Positions 1 to 13,937 of a stretch of DNA of 64,000 nt are shown here, one piece after another (the first letter of the stretch is position 1; every line of letters begins with the position of its first letter). The notes below the pieces were generated by a model. The model saw only the letters and a list, made by a program, of their open reading frames with translations. It searched no databases and was not told the origin of the DNA. The translations under genes and the position numbers were made by a program. Location: contig OY754339.1 of assembly GCA_963573305.1 (NCBI GenBank), positions 88,629,838 through 88,693,837 of the forward strand, written 5' to 3'. This DNA comes from Pyrrhosoma nymphula. Lineage: Eukaryota; Arthropoda; Insecta; Odonata; Coenagrionidae.

Positions 1-2340
1 GGTTTATTCAAAGAAAATTTCGAGACGTCCTAACTAGCTGTAAAAATGGAAAAGTCCTAACTTTGTTATTATTAACGCTAGAAATCCGTTTAAAATTCTA
101 CAATGTTTAAAAAAATGTTAGTTATTCTTATATAAGTGTAAACTGTTAAAAATCATAGACAATATTTAATTTTAAAAAACACTGCTAATGCAATGAGTTG
201 ACCGTGGACTCCCGCTAAGAAAGGGTTGGAGGGTCGAGTCCAGTGGCCGGGGTAATAGCCGGGCGCCCCGTTATGTAGGGTCCCAAATCGGAGGGACGAG
301 AGTACCTGGGCCACTCCACCCCAAAAAAGTGCTTCGCAGAGCGAGGTTTAAAATTTTCGCAAGCTACCCGTAGCACGGAAAACATTTTCCTTTCGTAGTC
401 GCCGGCAGGAAAGGGTTAAAAGTAGTTACACCATACGAAAATCTCAATCAAAATATTGTTTAACACTAATGGGCAGCATTTTGAATCGAAAAGTGTTTCA
501 CCGTAGTAGAGATTGGAATGCGAGACGGCGAATGCTAAGAGGAGGAATTCTGCCATTCTTACAGACTGATAGCCGCGCGATTGGACTTCTCTCGCTAGGC
601 TACCGCAGGGGGAAAGAACCACACTTTTGGAAGTCGGATCGGCGTAGAATCATCAAAATGACCAAAATTGGGTAGGTCAGCGCACCGCGGATCGAGTAAT
701 GTACTCATTGTAAGCGTTTGTTGCAAGTCTTCGGCTGGTTCAGCCGAGCGTCATAATTGCCTGCCCAAGTGTTATATGCCGCTGGCCGTCCGACCTAGCG
801 GCCGCTAGTCATTCCCTCCGTCGTCCTTCCCCGATTCCCCTACCTTCCCCATTACTTCGCGTGTATTAGCTCCGAAATATGGTTGATGGTTTTCTATGGC
901 CTTCGAGGGGCGGAGCTTCGAAACGGCACTATCACCCTCTACACGGCGGTGAAGTCAACTACGTCACCCTGAACGGCTTGTTCGCAGAGACATCTCTGGA
1001 GAGAAGGCTGCGACCAGCTTCCTCTCCAGCACGTTCTTAAGCTCGACTCGTACGTGTGAACGCGAACTTCGATGCGAGTACGAGTCAATTGAGGACTAGG
1101 TCGAACGTAATTGACCCTGGATTCGACCTGTTATCAAAGTAGAACTTCTACTTTTCATCACAGTGAAGTGGAATTTATTTCAACACTCGCTAGCTGTTGT
1201 CGACGCGCTATGGAAGAGACCGGGAATTTGAAAAAGTTGGCGAGGATTTCTCTGGCAGGAGGTGATCTCTTCCGATTTATCGAAGGATATAGGAAACATG
1301 AATGCTTATGGAACGCAAGGAGTGGGGAGTTTAAAAATATTGACGCCAAAATTGCGACTCAGAGACAGATAGGAATCTCCAGTGGCCAACAAACTTAGAC
1401 ATATAGCCAGTCGCACCTTTGAAGACATCAAGTCTCTTAGTTCATTGCTGATTCTTGCCAGTTTTGGACCAGTCTGTTAAGTAGAGTATGCATAATTATG
1501 TTAATGCATTAACTTTTTAACCGATTCTCATCATTGTTACAGTACGAAATATCCATTAGAAAACTTAAAAAACAACCATAGAATGTAATAGAGGGAATTA
1601 TTCGTCGCCAAAACGTAAAAAATTCCAATATTCCTCGTCGTCACAAAGGAGTAGATCTTTGAGGAGAGTTTATTATAAACTTATGTCAATCCTCTTCCTT
1701 TTCCTATCCTGCTTCTGTAGCTTTCTAACAAGGAGGATTATGAGAAGAGTTCGTCGCCTTCCTTGCAAAATGGAAGCCATTTTTAAGTGTCAACTGCTGG
1801 CGATACGCTGCGATAGTTGTAGAAGTTGATGTGGACACTTCGTGGAGGTAGAATTAGCAATGTATCACGTATCGAACGACTGCTATAGTTGTCGACTGCC
1901 ACGTGTAAACCCACCTTTAGGGTTGATTCGCAAGTTATCTGGTCGATGCGTAGTAAATGGCTCGATTCCTTCCAGTTTTTTTTACCTCTGGAGCGTTGGC
2001 GTCAGTAAACGACAGTTTCACTCGTTATACAGCCGCCCAAGCCATGACACATGCGGTGGAAAACTGGAAGGAATGGGAAGAGCCTCTCCTGTAGTGTGCC
2101 ATCAGCAATCATCGAATCAGAACTTAAAAGTTAACAGAAAAAAATATTCTTCTTCACTGCCTCATACGCTGTTTGTGGAATACTCTGGTGAAACCGGTCG
2201 CAGTTTTAAATAAAGTGTGGAATAGTGCGAAGATTTTTTTATTCAAATGTGGATTTACATGACCGCATTGTCGATATTGAGGTCAATGCTAATCGGAGAG
2301 CTAAGTGATACTATTCTGAGAAGGAAATTAACAGTTAAGG
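1..2340. other. No gene seen; mixed-composition unique DNA
   Basis: No recognisable coding, RNA or repeat feature is supported here. GC-richer patches lie at about 190-420 and 670-1070. The longest open frame (1842-2213, 123 codons) has no recognisable motif and no convincing splice context, so I read it as chance. Confidence 0.6.
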
Positions 2341-5300
2341 TTTCTCTCTTCGTCAATTAAAAGCGTTCATGTCTTCAAAGAGACCGAAGATTTCTACAAG
2401 AGAGTGGAGAGGGCGCATGTGGGCCGTGGGTTCGTTGCGGGGCAACTCCATTGACGCCTCCGAACAAGGACAGCGCCGCATCATCGAGGAATTAAGAGAG
2501 GAAATGGGCTGACTCAGCGCGTACTGCTGCCTTCCTCCCCCCCTCGTTAAATCGCTTAAAAAAACACATGCAGTCCCGCTAGCATTCACCATGTACGCCC
2601 ACACGCAGACAAAGAAAAAAACAAACACACACACTTGTTGGGCATGAGCGAATAGTATAGTCCCTTTCCTACGCCTTTATTTTTCGAACAGTTGACGAGC
2701 GCGGGGCGACGTCCCTAAACCGCTCCTCTCGCTTTAATCGGGGATTAAGTAATGTTTTCCTGTCTTCCACAACCCGCTCTCGCATTTCCATCTCCTCTTG
2801 CTCCCATAGGCGCACGCTCGGATGGTGCCGGTGCACCACCGGCACCACCAAATGGCGAGAAATAAATCATTAAATAAGCTAGAAATTCTTGAAAATTATA
2901 GTATGAATGTTTATAATTTTGCAAATGAATTAGACTAACAATAAACTGGTAAATAAATCAAATACTTACGTGTTTTTCTGTCTTATTGACAATCAGCGTT
3001 TAAAATTCACTGTAGCTTGCTGGCAGTGCGAATAAAGTTTGCATTTCTTACATTGTACCGGTGCGCAGAAGTAAACAACTGAGAAGGGCGTTTGCGGTGG
3101 CGTGTTAAGAGTTAACTATTTAATAAATATTTGTATAGGCCATATAATAACGAAGCAGAATAAGTTTATACCTCGCTCTTATTTTTAGGTGCTACAATAG
3201 CCGCTTTAAATGAGTGGTTGAAGTGGTAACTCCTTGACAACAGATAAAAATTGCTCAGTGAGTTCCAATGTGACTTGAAAATTTTCTCAATAATAACTGT
3301 AAACAGTGCCAGTTGTGAAAGGCGTTTTTCCGAACTATCAATTGTCAAGAGTAAGCTAAGAACGACATGTCTCAAGATCGCCTGGAGTGCCTAATTTTAC
3401 CATTCATAGAGCAAGAAACTGCAATAAATGTTAATTATAGGGATTCCATTGAAGAGTTTAAAGTTCTTATTCCTGGCGAGAGGAGAACGTTGCTCTAAAG
3501 CAAGTTATTGAAGTAAGTTTATTAAATTTGACTATACCAATAGGTAAAGAATAGATAGTGTGTTTTGTTTCATACTTACAACAATTTCAAGACAATACAT
3601 TTTTTTGTGAAACATACGTCCGTACATAAACAATTTTTTACTTTTTGTTACGCAAATTTTGTTTGCTCACCTTTTATTATTAATATTTGCAAACATGTTC
3701 CAAATTTCTTTATACAATTTTTAACTGCTAGTTTGTATAATCGAAAAATTTCCAGGCACCACCTAATAAAAAAGTCTGCGCACGCCTATGCTTGCTGCCC
3801 TGCAATGAGTTGCTTCGTCGATGAAAACATATGTCTGCATTAGTTTTTTTCACTTTGCACAGCGTCGTCAACCGCTTTACGTCCCCCGAATAATAATTTA
3901 AAATAGGTAAAAAGGAGATTTTTTTGCGAAAAAATCTTACTACGTAGTCATTTGAAGTGTACTAGCAGTAGTTCAGTCGATGCGTTTTCTTTAGACGGAT
4001 TGTTGGCGTGGATCACCGAGGTGTGCAGCGCTCGCCTGCCAACAATAAATGCCTAGCGCTTCTGGCTGCGATGATAGCTATATCTTGCTTGATTTTTGAG
4101 GATAGGTTCGGAGCAATTTTTGCCGACATACTCTGTTGCTAGAACCATTTTCAGCCATGCAATATTTATCTTTACGTCACTCGATATAAACGATTAGCTA
4201 CCGTGAGTCTACAGAGGGTTCTCCTATTAATTAATATAACAGTAAGACCCTTTTTCCTCATTAATTGCAATAAATTTATGTAAAAAAATGAAAATACTAA
4301 TTTTAAATTCCAACTGATTTAATTTTATACGACCAGTTTCGTAACAGAGCTAAATCTACTAGTGAATTTATCAATTCAAGTACCTGGAGATGTAACTCTT
4401 TGCGAAACTGGCGATATTTAAAAAAAATCCGCTTGGACTGGCAAAAATATACTTTTATTTTTACACTATGAAACAACTGCATAGAGTACGAGATGGTGTC
4501 TTGCACAAAATTTACGAAAAGCACTGACCCCGTTCTCCTCTATCCTAATTTCCTGAGAACCATTCAGCTTAATTTCTTTTCTTTATGTCCCCGCTTTATT
4601 TTGGAAGTGATTCATTGGACATGTTCTGTTAAGTTTTGCAATTTTTATGGCACTGAATGCTTATATTTATTGATGCATCATTCCTTATTGTTCATATCCT
4701 TGTTTTTATGGGTTATTATTCAAAGCAAGAACGTCAATATCACTAATGGGTGGTCCTCACCTATCAATTTGCCATTGACGAAGGAATTATCACGTATCAT
4801 AAAAATTGGTTAATACAACGTTTAACATACCTCGATAGCACTATCACTGCATTCGAAATGTAAATATAAATTAAAATTTTTAATTGAATTCAGATTGTTT
4901 TTATTTTAACAGTTAAATTACAGCAAATCGAGAAACAATTTTACTAACTCAAAAATACAGTCAAACTATCGGACTAATAAAAAAAACATCCTCTCACTCA
5001 GACTGCTATATTTGATTCAAGATAGCGTCATACCTAATAACATAAAATTTGGTAAAATTGCACTAATACTTTATACTACCTACTTTCGTACCAATCGGAG
5101 ATACGTTGTAAAACATCTTATGACGGCTAGGAAACATTGATATGAAATTATATTTGCATTGCTCCATTTTTTACGGAAAACTTAAAAACTATTTAAGAAA
5201 TGAAATAGGTATCATAATTGAAATCGAAGGCGTTACATGAGGATGGAACGACTCTACTCACTGTTGGGACTTCCCCTACATATTCTGGGTTGGCGAATAC

Positions 5301-5814
5301 GATTATGAATGTCAATACAGTCTGTATCAACACAAAATCAGATACATTTATATGAAGTTTTGGTTAGTTACAGCCTGGGGCGTCATTTCAGATTTTAGCC
5401 TTAGATAATCACCTATTTTATTCATGAAGCAAGCGTTAATGAAATATACGTATGTCACATGCTTTTTTTAAAATGCCATCTAATAAATCATTTTAGTGCT
5501 GAAATGCTAAACTTGACGGGGAAATGGTTACCCTATTCCAACCCAAAGAACGCCTTCAGTTACATTCCCAGGCGTCGCTTAATAAGTGGTTAGTTGCATT
5601 CATTGCTTAAAACCAGGTAGCATATTGAACATCAGATAGTGAAACAAAAACCTGGCATCTGTGTGATCGAGGTTTGCATTCTGGTCTAGCTCAATTATAC
5701 TCCACGGCGAAATTAGAAACATTTTCACTGTACGGCATTTCCCTTGGAGATGAGAGAATCTTGTCTTCCGTCTATATGCATTTAAGGGTTGGGGGCCTAC
5801 CACAACCACCCAAT
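2341..5814. other. No gene seen; AT-rich unique DNA
   Basis: Only short AT-rich open frames are present and none is recognisable. The one structured item is a small perfect palindrome at 2824-2846: arms GGTGCCGGTG and CACCGGCACC around a 3-base loop. It has no visible partner element. Confidence 0.6.
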
Positions 5815-6096
5815 TTGAGTGTATATGTCAATAAAGGCAGGCGATACTTTGTGGAATTTAGTTGCACTGAACATGTTAAATAAAAGACTTTGTACTATTC
5901 CACAATATGATGTATATTTTTTCCCAATCGGTTTTGACGTCTTAGTGTCATTGTCAAGGTATACATACAAGGTATACATACATACAAGGATTCATACCTT
6001 GGCAATGACGCTAAGACGTCGAAATCGATTGGGAAAAAATATACATCATATTGTGGAATAGTACAAAGTCTTTTATTTAACAAGTTGAGTGTATAT
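5815..6096 (+). mobile_element. Hairpin element, family 1, with 12-bp TSD
   Basis: A long, nearly perfect inverted repeat (arms about 5875-5945 and 6000-6081) is preceded by an unpaired head with the family block AGGCGATACTTTGTGGAA. The whole unit (5827-6084, 258 bp) is flanked by the direct repeat TTGAGTGTATAT at 5815-5826 and 6085-6096. Only one side carries the head, as in the other copies, so the right arm looks like a truncated inverted second copy. The loop holds TATACATACAAG repeats and no clear GAAACG core. It codes for no protein; overlapping open frames are products of the palindrome. Confidence 0.8.
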
Positions 6097-6493
6097 ATTT
6101 ATGTCATGCTTTTTGGTTAAAAAGTTGTACCCGAGAATGACATAGAAGCATTGAACCTGGTTTTACCTTAAAAATTAATGTTGAGCAAATATGTACAGTT
6201 CACTTATTTCTATATGATAATGAATTTCCATCCAGTAGAACGTGGAAACATTGACTGATACATTTTTTCCAGACTTTCCAACTGCGTTTCAGTGAGACAT
6301 TCATTTTTGTGACTTTCATATCGCTGAACGTCATCAGACGTCCGATTTTCGTCCCATCGTGAAGTCTTTCCCCATTCCAACAATATGATTTCGCCGTCGT
6401 GCTTTCCGATGCAGTGAGCTCTGCTTTATGCCTTCTCCCCACACCTTAAAATGTCATCTCCACCTCAAATCCCTTGCTCTTTCCTTTTTGCAG
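6097..6493. other. No feature seen
   Basis: Unique sequence. Its last 20 bases are pyrimidine-rich and end in CAG, which could act as a 3' splice site for the candidate exon that follows. Confidence 0.5.
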
Positions 6494-6577
6494 ACTACTC
6501 CACGGGGAAAGCACAAGAGGAAGTGCAAGAGATCTCCAGGCAGCCTCTCGGATAGCTCCGGCAGTTTCATTCGACAG
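6494..6577 (+). CDS. Candidate internal exon, 28 codons, function unknown
   Basis: An 84-bp block lies between a pyrimidine-rich tract ending TTTTTGCAG (to 6493) and a 5' splice-like AG/GTACCA (6577/6578). It is open in phase 0 across its whole length and has balanced composition, unlike its AT-rich surroundings. The peptide begins TTPRGKHKRKCKRSPG and ends SLSDSSGSFIRQ: a basic cluster followed by a serine-rich stretch, as in flexible, possibly phosphorylated linkers. I do not recognise a family. No partner exon was found in the window, so if real it would belong to a gene with very long introns. A chance match to splice consensus is a serious alternative. Confidence 0.3.
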
Positions 6578-9502
6578 GTACCATTCTCTTACTCTGATAA
6601 GTTTTCATGCACCCCACCATTTAATTTCATGTACATAATGGTAACTGTGCAACCAGGCAACACTTAGCAGGGAATTTCAAAAAATAATCTTGGCCCGAAT
6701 GCCTGGAAAGTTCTGCACCCGGCACAGATACCTGAAACGCACAAGAAATATCGAGGCAAACTTTCCGTCGGCTGATGGTACATCGGTGAATTAAGATGGA
6801 ATGTGAGCAATAAGCTCATTAATTGTGATATTTTTTAATAGCCCTCTTTCTCTCTTTCTACTTTGCATTACCACTTACCACCCACTTTTGAAATCGAACT
6901 CACTGTTTGAACAAATAAAATATTTTCACTGCAAATACGTTTTTTATGGCTATAAGCCACGAGTTATTTGGCCACGAAATAATTTTAATTTCGTCAGTGA
7001 AGGTACCCACGATATTCAGTTTTAATCCAACTCAATTTAAGCATTATTTTTTTGGCAATTAATAATTGACTGATTTTGGAATTAGATTGGAAAGCCACGA
7101 GTCATATTTCGATTCCGGCCTCTTTATTTCTTCATGTGTTCAACTTAATTTGTAAATTCACCTAACATTAACAGATCTGGAAAGATCCTCTAATAATATC
7201 TTAGAGATTGTGCGAGTGATAACTGAATTTTGCATGCTCTGATACCTTTAGATATGGTTTATTTTGTAATTTTGTTTATTTCAGCACGCTATTAACAAGA
7301 ATGTGCAAAGGAAATATAATTGAATTGTTTTGCATGCCCGATTAAGAATGAAAAATACTAATCTAAATCGCGATACATGAGCAAACATTAAGATTGTCTA
7401 TACATTCCACAAGAATACCATGCGTGGTGTGATCACATGTGATACCACTGCTACCAAATGATTTATAACATAAATCCACCCAAATGTTTGACGACATTAG
7501 GAACAAAGTCAAACCATATGATGTAATCACTTAGCGAAAACTTCATTTGTAAAAATCGTTAAATTATCTTATACTTGATTTTTATAACTTTAGTAAGACT
7601 GTAAATGCATGTTATTATTAATTTGTGCTTAATGAAATAGCCATCAGAAGCGCTCTTACCGTCATCACTTCCGTTATTCCACCTAGAGGCTATAGTTCTC
7701 CAACATTAATTAAAATAAATACGGCGTGAGTGAACGTGAAATGTTGGCTAACCCACGTAACATGTAGGGCAGTACGCTTTTCATTCTTCAGTCTCTTGTG
7801 AGAGTAGATTTCTTGAAACATGTTGACTTGAAAACTCATCATCATATTTATTTAAAAAAAGTATGTGAATTCAATAAAAACAGCGTCGGTAAAAAAAATA
7901 ACGAACGCTTCAACAAAAAAATGGAAAAGAACAACTTTTATGCTTTTCCTTTAAGAGAATAAGTATTGTTCAGCTGATTTCCCTCGGTTTTCATTGGATA
8001 AACTGGTATTATTGTCTCCTTTCACCACCATCATTAAGAAATTTAAATCTTCAAGGAGTTGGCATACGAAAAAATTTTCTTTTTGATGGTGGGCTATGTA
8101 CAATTTACATGTGTAATGTTATTAAACGTGTACACGCACTGCAGTCGTATTACAAGAAGGGTACCCGAAGTATCTATCTAAGGAATTTCGGGAGGCGAGA
8201 GGACCTTCTCACATTGCAGTGGGCTCTTCACAAGTTCATATTCCCTCTTTAAATAATTATTTCTCCATCCGAAATTACTTTGTATTTGGAAAGCCAGGCT
8301 CAATATCATTCACAATTGATATCTTAATATTAATTACAATTGGTTATTTTAATGGTAAGTCACTAGAAAATATTTTCAGGCGGACTCGAAAGCTGCTAAA
8401 GTTTGGCAAACCTTAAATTTATCTGTTGATTGTAAAACTCATATGACCTGTTATAATAACGTCAACCGCTATTAAGGAACCGGTTTGCACATACTCGCGA
8501 CGGAAGGAGTAAACGTGTCTATGACCCGTCGTCTATGGCACAATCACAATGTGAGTTCCCCTTTCAATGATAAGCGAGACGATGGATTATTCCAATGCAC
8601 AGCAAGACGATAATGATCTTTATCAATGGAGAAAGGCAATGGACTCTCTTTTTATTTGGTACAACGCATCGACTAACATAAGTTGCCTCATTCAAAGCCC
8701 TCATTCAAAGTGTAATAAAAATGCCTCCTCATTCGATTTGAATCGTAAATAAATGCATAAAGCACAAGGAATGGAATAAGATTAAGCATTATACTATCAT
8801 TAAATGAATAAAAAACAACATGTAAGTGATAGGTAATGCATGTAAAATGAAGCAATTGAGGAAAAACAGCGGTTTGACTGGAATAAATACTAATAAATTA
8901 TGATCTCCCTACTACTCTAGTAAAGGAACTTGAACTATCCAAATATTAATTTGGGACGAATATATTATGCTTATGTTAGGCGAAAAATCAATTGAAATAT
9001 TTTAAAAATATTTTATGATTTGCTACAACATAAAATGGATGATGGGTTCTGAATTTCTCCAGCTTTTTTTGTTTAGGTATTCAAATATATCCCTCCAGTT
9101 GACCGAAATGCAGTAGGCTTTATGATTGTGGTATATCCTGTAGCACTTTTACACTTACGTGCGAGGGAAATCTAAGTTCTAGAAGCCCATTCACGATTTG
9201 ATTTCTCTTTTGAGTGCGATCAGCTTTGGAGGAAAAGGCCGTTGGAAAGGGATTGCTAAGCTTCTCCGTGAATGTTTTACTACTAAAGTACTAGTAGGAA
9301 TTTGGATTCCCGGGAATCAAAATACCGTTATGTTATGCTCGCCAGTCCAATGCGCGCTTTTATGTCTTTGCCGTTCATTCAAGCTGGGAAACTTGAACAT
9401 CAAGGGGCGGCACCTTCGAGAAAAGAGATATTGAAAAAAAACTATTGAAATAATGGCTAGGTTTTGAAACACCAGAGCCTAAAGGTCAGTTCATAAAGGA
9501 CC
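6578..9502. other. No gene seen; AT-rich unique DNA
   Basis: Open frames are all under 80 codons, AT-rich and unrecognised (for example 8219-8416 and 9198-9434). No inverted repeat or SINE was spotted. Confidence 0.6.
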
Positions 9503-10116
9503 ATTCAAGTATTACGTAAGACGTTTTGGGGAGGTTGAGCTTTTCTTGCGTTGTCTTACATAGGGGGGAGGGAGTGAGGGGGGTCCGAGACGATCTTACA
9601 TAAGATTAAGTTACTTCCGAGATCGCATTTTCATCACCTAATAAAGTTATCGTCGGACGAAAAATCTTTGTATCTTTACTTTGTAAGATCTTTACTTTGT
9701 AAAATTACCGCTGCGGTAGTACGCCTGAATTTATGCTAAAATATAGAAAAAGGTATGATAAATTCCTTGCGTTCATTATTTTGGATACATCGCATTTGTG
9801 AAGATCTAGTGTTTTGCGAGTCGCGCCTACTGTGAATCGCCAAATATCGAAAAATCCTTATCGATATCTGACTAAAACTCAAAAGGACATATGATTTTGT
9901 AAAAAAATTTTAAAACCGGCGGTGGTAAGGTCAATGTTGCACACTTGGACAAGGAATCGCCCATTTATTATTATCTATGTGAATGGTTATAAAAATGTAT
10001 GATATCTTATGTAAGATTGGGAGGAGAGGGTTTCAAGAAATCTTACGTTGTCTTACATGGGGGAGGAGGGGGTTCAAAAAGTTCCCAAAATCCCCTTACG
10101 TAATATTTACTTGAAT
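9503..10116. mobile_element. Non-autonomous DNA element with ATTCAAGTA..ACGTAAG ends
   Basis: The ends are inverted: the left reads ATTCAAGTATTACGTAAG, and the right, reverse-complemented, reads ATTCAAGTAAATATTACG before TAAGG. Inside each end there is a second matching block, TTGTCTTACAT followed by a G-rich run (about 9552-9575 and 10050-10075). The centre is AT-rich with no coding frame. The layout is that of a MITE. No clear TSD could be assigned, so the transposase superfamily is left open. Confidence 0.65.
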
Positions 10117-10119
10117 TAC

Positions 10120-10722
10120 AATAGTAATATGTAAAAAAATATTTTCTTTAAAAAACATGCTTGTATTCAAGTGCACTAAAAAGCAAAATAATAAGGTCCT
10201 CCTAACTCTCCTAATTAAAGGTGAGTGCTTATAGAATAGATATTGATATTATTAACAGAGGTTAGGTGGTGATTAAGAAAAGCGCCCACGCTTTTATTTT
10301 CCGAGATATGAAAAAAATATTTTTTACTTTTTAGTAAACTTTAGTACACATAAGCGTGGTTTTTTAAAAAGTTTTTATTTTACATATTAGTATTTTCTAC
10401 TTTTTAGTCTTTATACTAATTGTGAAACGGTTCTTTGAAATCTAAATTATTAGCATTTCTTCTCACTATAAACGCTAACTCTCTACTTGCGCCATCTATT
10501 GGTAAAAGACTTTTTTCCATATAAAACGTAAACTATTTAATTTTAGCAGATTAACTTAGTAACTAGTGAATTTAATGACTGATTCATGTATTGTCATCGA
10601 GAGTAAGTAAGTTTGCCAAATCTCAGCTCGATTGAACATTGGGAAGTGGGTTAGATTTCGATTAGAAAATTCTATCTAGACGAACCAACAAACAAAGAGG
10701 TGAAGTTAAAATAAACGTGGTC
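10120..10722 (+). repeat. Foldback repeat, copy X (pair with 16.2 kb)
   Basis: Shares most of its length with 16172-16822. The 5' part is an imperfect foldback whose arms carry AAAAAACATGCTTG-type sequence and its complement near AAGCGTGGTTTTTT, with TACTTTTTAG blocks in both. The 3' part is not self-complementary; it includes GCGCCATCTATTGG (10488-10501), CAGCTCGATTGAACATTG and ends AGGTGAAGTTAAAA. The tail resembles SINE or LINE 3' ends I have seen in insect genomes, but the family is not identified. No protein is encoded. Confidence 0.65.
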
Positions 10723-11465
10723 AAATACACCTATGAGTGTAGAAAGAACGTTAACTATTCTGTTTGCGTAGGTATTTCTCAAAGTTCTAAACTGAAATAC
10801 GCTAAAATTGATTTAAGGGAATGAAATATTTTCACACTGCTTACACCATGGAGTCATGACCAAATACGAGAAATGCGTTGGCAGCCCGACCCGGGCTAAC
10901 AATGATTATGAATATCCGCAGTCAAAGATAACAGCAGCTTTAAGTAAAAAATACATTTCCCGCTGTAAGAATAAACAATTTAAAAGCTAATAAATCAATA
11001 TAATTACTGCGCTGATAAGTGTTAAAGCTATTTATCACTTCCGGAAATGTCATCTGGGGAGCGTTTTCGGATTTCCGGTAGGATAATTACTAGATAGTGT
11101 TCATATAACTTAGTCGGACATTCAAACTTAGTAACGTCTATACGATATTCTGTGCTGCGTTTGGCCCTTCACTGGAAGTGCCCAGTAATGCTTGCTATTG
11201 GGGATTGTGTCGTCGCAAATCCTTGACTGCCCTTTTTGTATGAAGGTACCTCTCATTTCATTACCTTCTCACATCGTTCCTTCTACGTCCCAATTCCTTT
11301 TACATACTCCTCCCTTTCCCATTGCTGGCGACTCCCTTGCGGCAGCACGCAAGGTAATCCTTGGATGTGCAAGATTTAAAGGTGAACGAAGTAGGTAAAG
11401 CCAAAGGTAATATGCTCATTTTCTCGCAAACTAGGCTACTAAATTCATAAGTTCATACCGCTAAG
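10723..11465. other. No feature seen
   Basis: Unique AT-rich sequence. The open frame 11192-11398 (68 codons) is unrecognised. Confidence 0.55.
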
Positions 11466-11995
11466 TACTATAAGGAATAAGCGAATAAAAGGAAATAACC
11501 CTGTGGGAAATTCCCTAGAAAATTGAAACCCGTTTTCCGTAGAAAATATAACTCCAGGGAATAAATTCCCTAGAGTGCATTTTCCCCTGGAAATTCTTTT
11601 GAAAGTCGGCAGGAGTGGCTTAGAATATATTTATTTTACACCAAATGTAGTTGACTGTGAGAGGTGATTTTTTATAATCGTTGCGCATCTTTTTTATTGA
11701 GAAATGTTAAGTCAATAATTTATTGTGATAACTCTATGGTTGTATAAATGAAACTATGCGTAATAATTTACAAAGTAAATGCGTAAAGTAACACACTGAT
11801 CTCTACGCAATTGCTGTTGTAACTTTTCCTATGCCTGAAGGTTTTCCCTAAGGTAGCATTTTGTTCTGGGGAAATCACTGACTGCCAATTTTAAGGAAAA
11901 CATTTCTGGGAAAAAGATCCCTAGAATTTTAAGGCATTTTGTTTGAAAATATTTTTTTTCTATTCACTTTATCCCTTGCTTTTCCTTATGCTCTA
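11466..11995. repeat. Possible degenerate inverted-repeat element
   Basis: Blocks near the left end (ATAAGGAATAAG, GGGAAATTCCCTAGAA) find loose complements near the right end (GATCCCTAGAATTTTAAG, CTTTTCCTTATG). Repeated TTCCCTAGA-type motifs occur in between. The match is imperfect and no TSD was found, so this is tentative. Confidence 0.3.
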
Positions 11996-13937
11996 GCAAA
12001 TACTTAAAGGGAAATTTTCATAAGCAGAGCGAGCGCTGATGTGCATTTGACATAATGGCTCAAGTCATACAATCAACTACCGAGAAATAATACGGATTCT
12101 ATGTTGTTTCACGAGTATTTATTGATCATAGGCCGAGAAGAAAGCAGAGATATGAAATTTGGAGGGGGATGAGATAAAGTTGATGTGGAAATTGAGGGAG
12201 CATACGCAGATATTATGTTGAATAAAGCAATGGTAGACTATTAAGGGCTCAATAGAAAGTTCGGTGAGAAGAGTGGAGAGAGGGACGGATATCAACATGT
12301 GATTTTTGACTCCGTGAAGAACGATGTAGAGAATTAAGACAGAGCGGAAGAAAATATAGGGATTTCGAAGTGAGCAGTGATAGGGAGGGTATGTAGACAG
12401 GACTTATGTCTAGGGGAGGGGGGGCAGGGGGAGGGGGTAATCTCTGCAAAAGCTGTGGTGGAACCTATCAATACGAGCACAACACCAGTACTGATGATAA
12501 ATCCTGTAGGGAGGTTACTCGTATTTCCTTGGTTGATTCGCCACCAATGGCAGGAACGGCCATGAAGGAATATCTACGGTGATTTTTAAAGACGAATTTG
12601 GCCCGCTGTCTTGGATAGGCTACAGAAGGGGAAGGCTGTAGGGGGACGGGGGGGATAATGCTAAAGGGGTGGCGTGGAGGGTGGAGAGGATGCACGGGAG
12701 GATACGGTTTGGTGGTCATCGGGGAAGGGGGTGAACAGGTTTGGTTCCTCGCCCCAGTCTCTTCGATCGCATAACTTCTCCAGCAGTAAGTTGGTCGTTT
12801 TTATTCAACATAAGTACAACAAAGCTACATAGGTACAATTGGGCTTTACCCTTCAGCTGCAAAACGCATGTACTTATACGTTTTCCTGGGAGACTGCGGA
12901 ATAAACTTGCAAGAACGTTTGGTCATCACCTGCCTCCCTATTCTATTTCCTCCCACGTTTTACGGTGCGTCCTTACCGAAAAAGGTTCAAATGCTAACAC
13001 TTTCATATTAAATCCCAGAATCATCATCTGAGTAATCTAACGGTTAGAGGTAGGTTATGATGATATTCAGAGAAAATCCAACCGACTCTTAGGCGTCTAT
13101 CTACCCCTAGAATTTCTTTCTTCATCTCAGGGCTCCCTATTCCACGATTATTAGGGAGGGGTTCCTCGGGTGAGGTTTATGACCGCGTTGCCAGCCTACG
13201 TTAACATAGATATTTAGACTTAATATCAATGGATTTACGTACTGTTAAGTACAAGTATATTAAACGCCAAGTGTATGTACACAGAAATTACCATTGAATT
13301 AAAGTAGGTAAATTCTTTGCTAATGTGTCCCACAAGTGTGGAAGGGGTGAGTATTATCGGCACACAGCTGTTGTGAAAAAACGAGGAAAACTCACTACCT
13401 CACTGATGTATACGGATGTTAAGGTACCTACTTTCAGTTGTCCTACGAGCTTGAAATTTGGTTGATGCGATGTTTTTGTCCTTGAATCACTTAGAGAGAT
13501 CGAAAATCCCAGAATAGTTGAGCAAGTTCCAACTGTGAAAGATTTTCGTTCCTTAACCGGAATAGCATGCGAGTCGATGAGAAATTCATTTAGACTTGAA
13601 AATATGAAAAAAATACACCCAAAATGGTGAGAGTTGGACAAATGTACGGGTGGAAGACCAAAATATGATTTTGTTGCGACCTATTTTCATTTACAGATCG
13701 ATAAGTCACGACATTTCATCTCTAACGTACGATTTTAAGTGTTTTTTCGACCTTTTCAAGATTAGAACTATGACTACGACCATAACAAGCATCAGATATA
13801 CAAATGAATTTCTTTACAAACATACGACTCGTACTACTACGTATAAACTCAACCGTGGCAGGCTTCACTTCGTATAAGTTGATGTAAGTACTCATATTAA
13901 TAAATTCAACTGCATCGGGTGAGATATGGTGGAGCAG
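11996..13937. other. No gene seen
   Basis: Unique sequence with G-rich runs at about 12410-12440 and 12635-12660. Open frames of up to 96 codons on both strands follow those runs and are unrecognised. Confidence 0.55.

Noticed and set aside
200..420. tRNA-like or SINE-like segment with GGGTCGAGTCC
   Set aside because: A single B-box-like match without an A box, proper stems or a second copy in the window.
5895..6083. Small proteins on both strands with nearly the same sequence
   Set aside because: They are products of the palindrome in the hairpin element, not genes.
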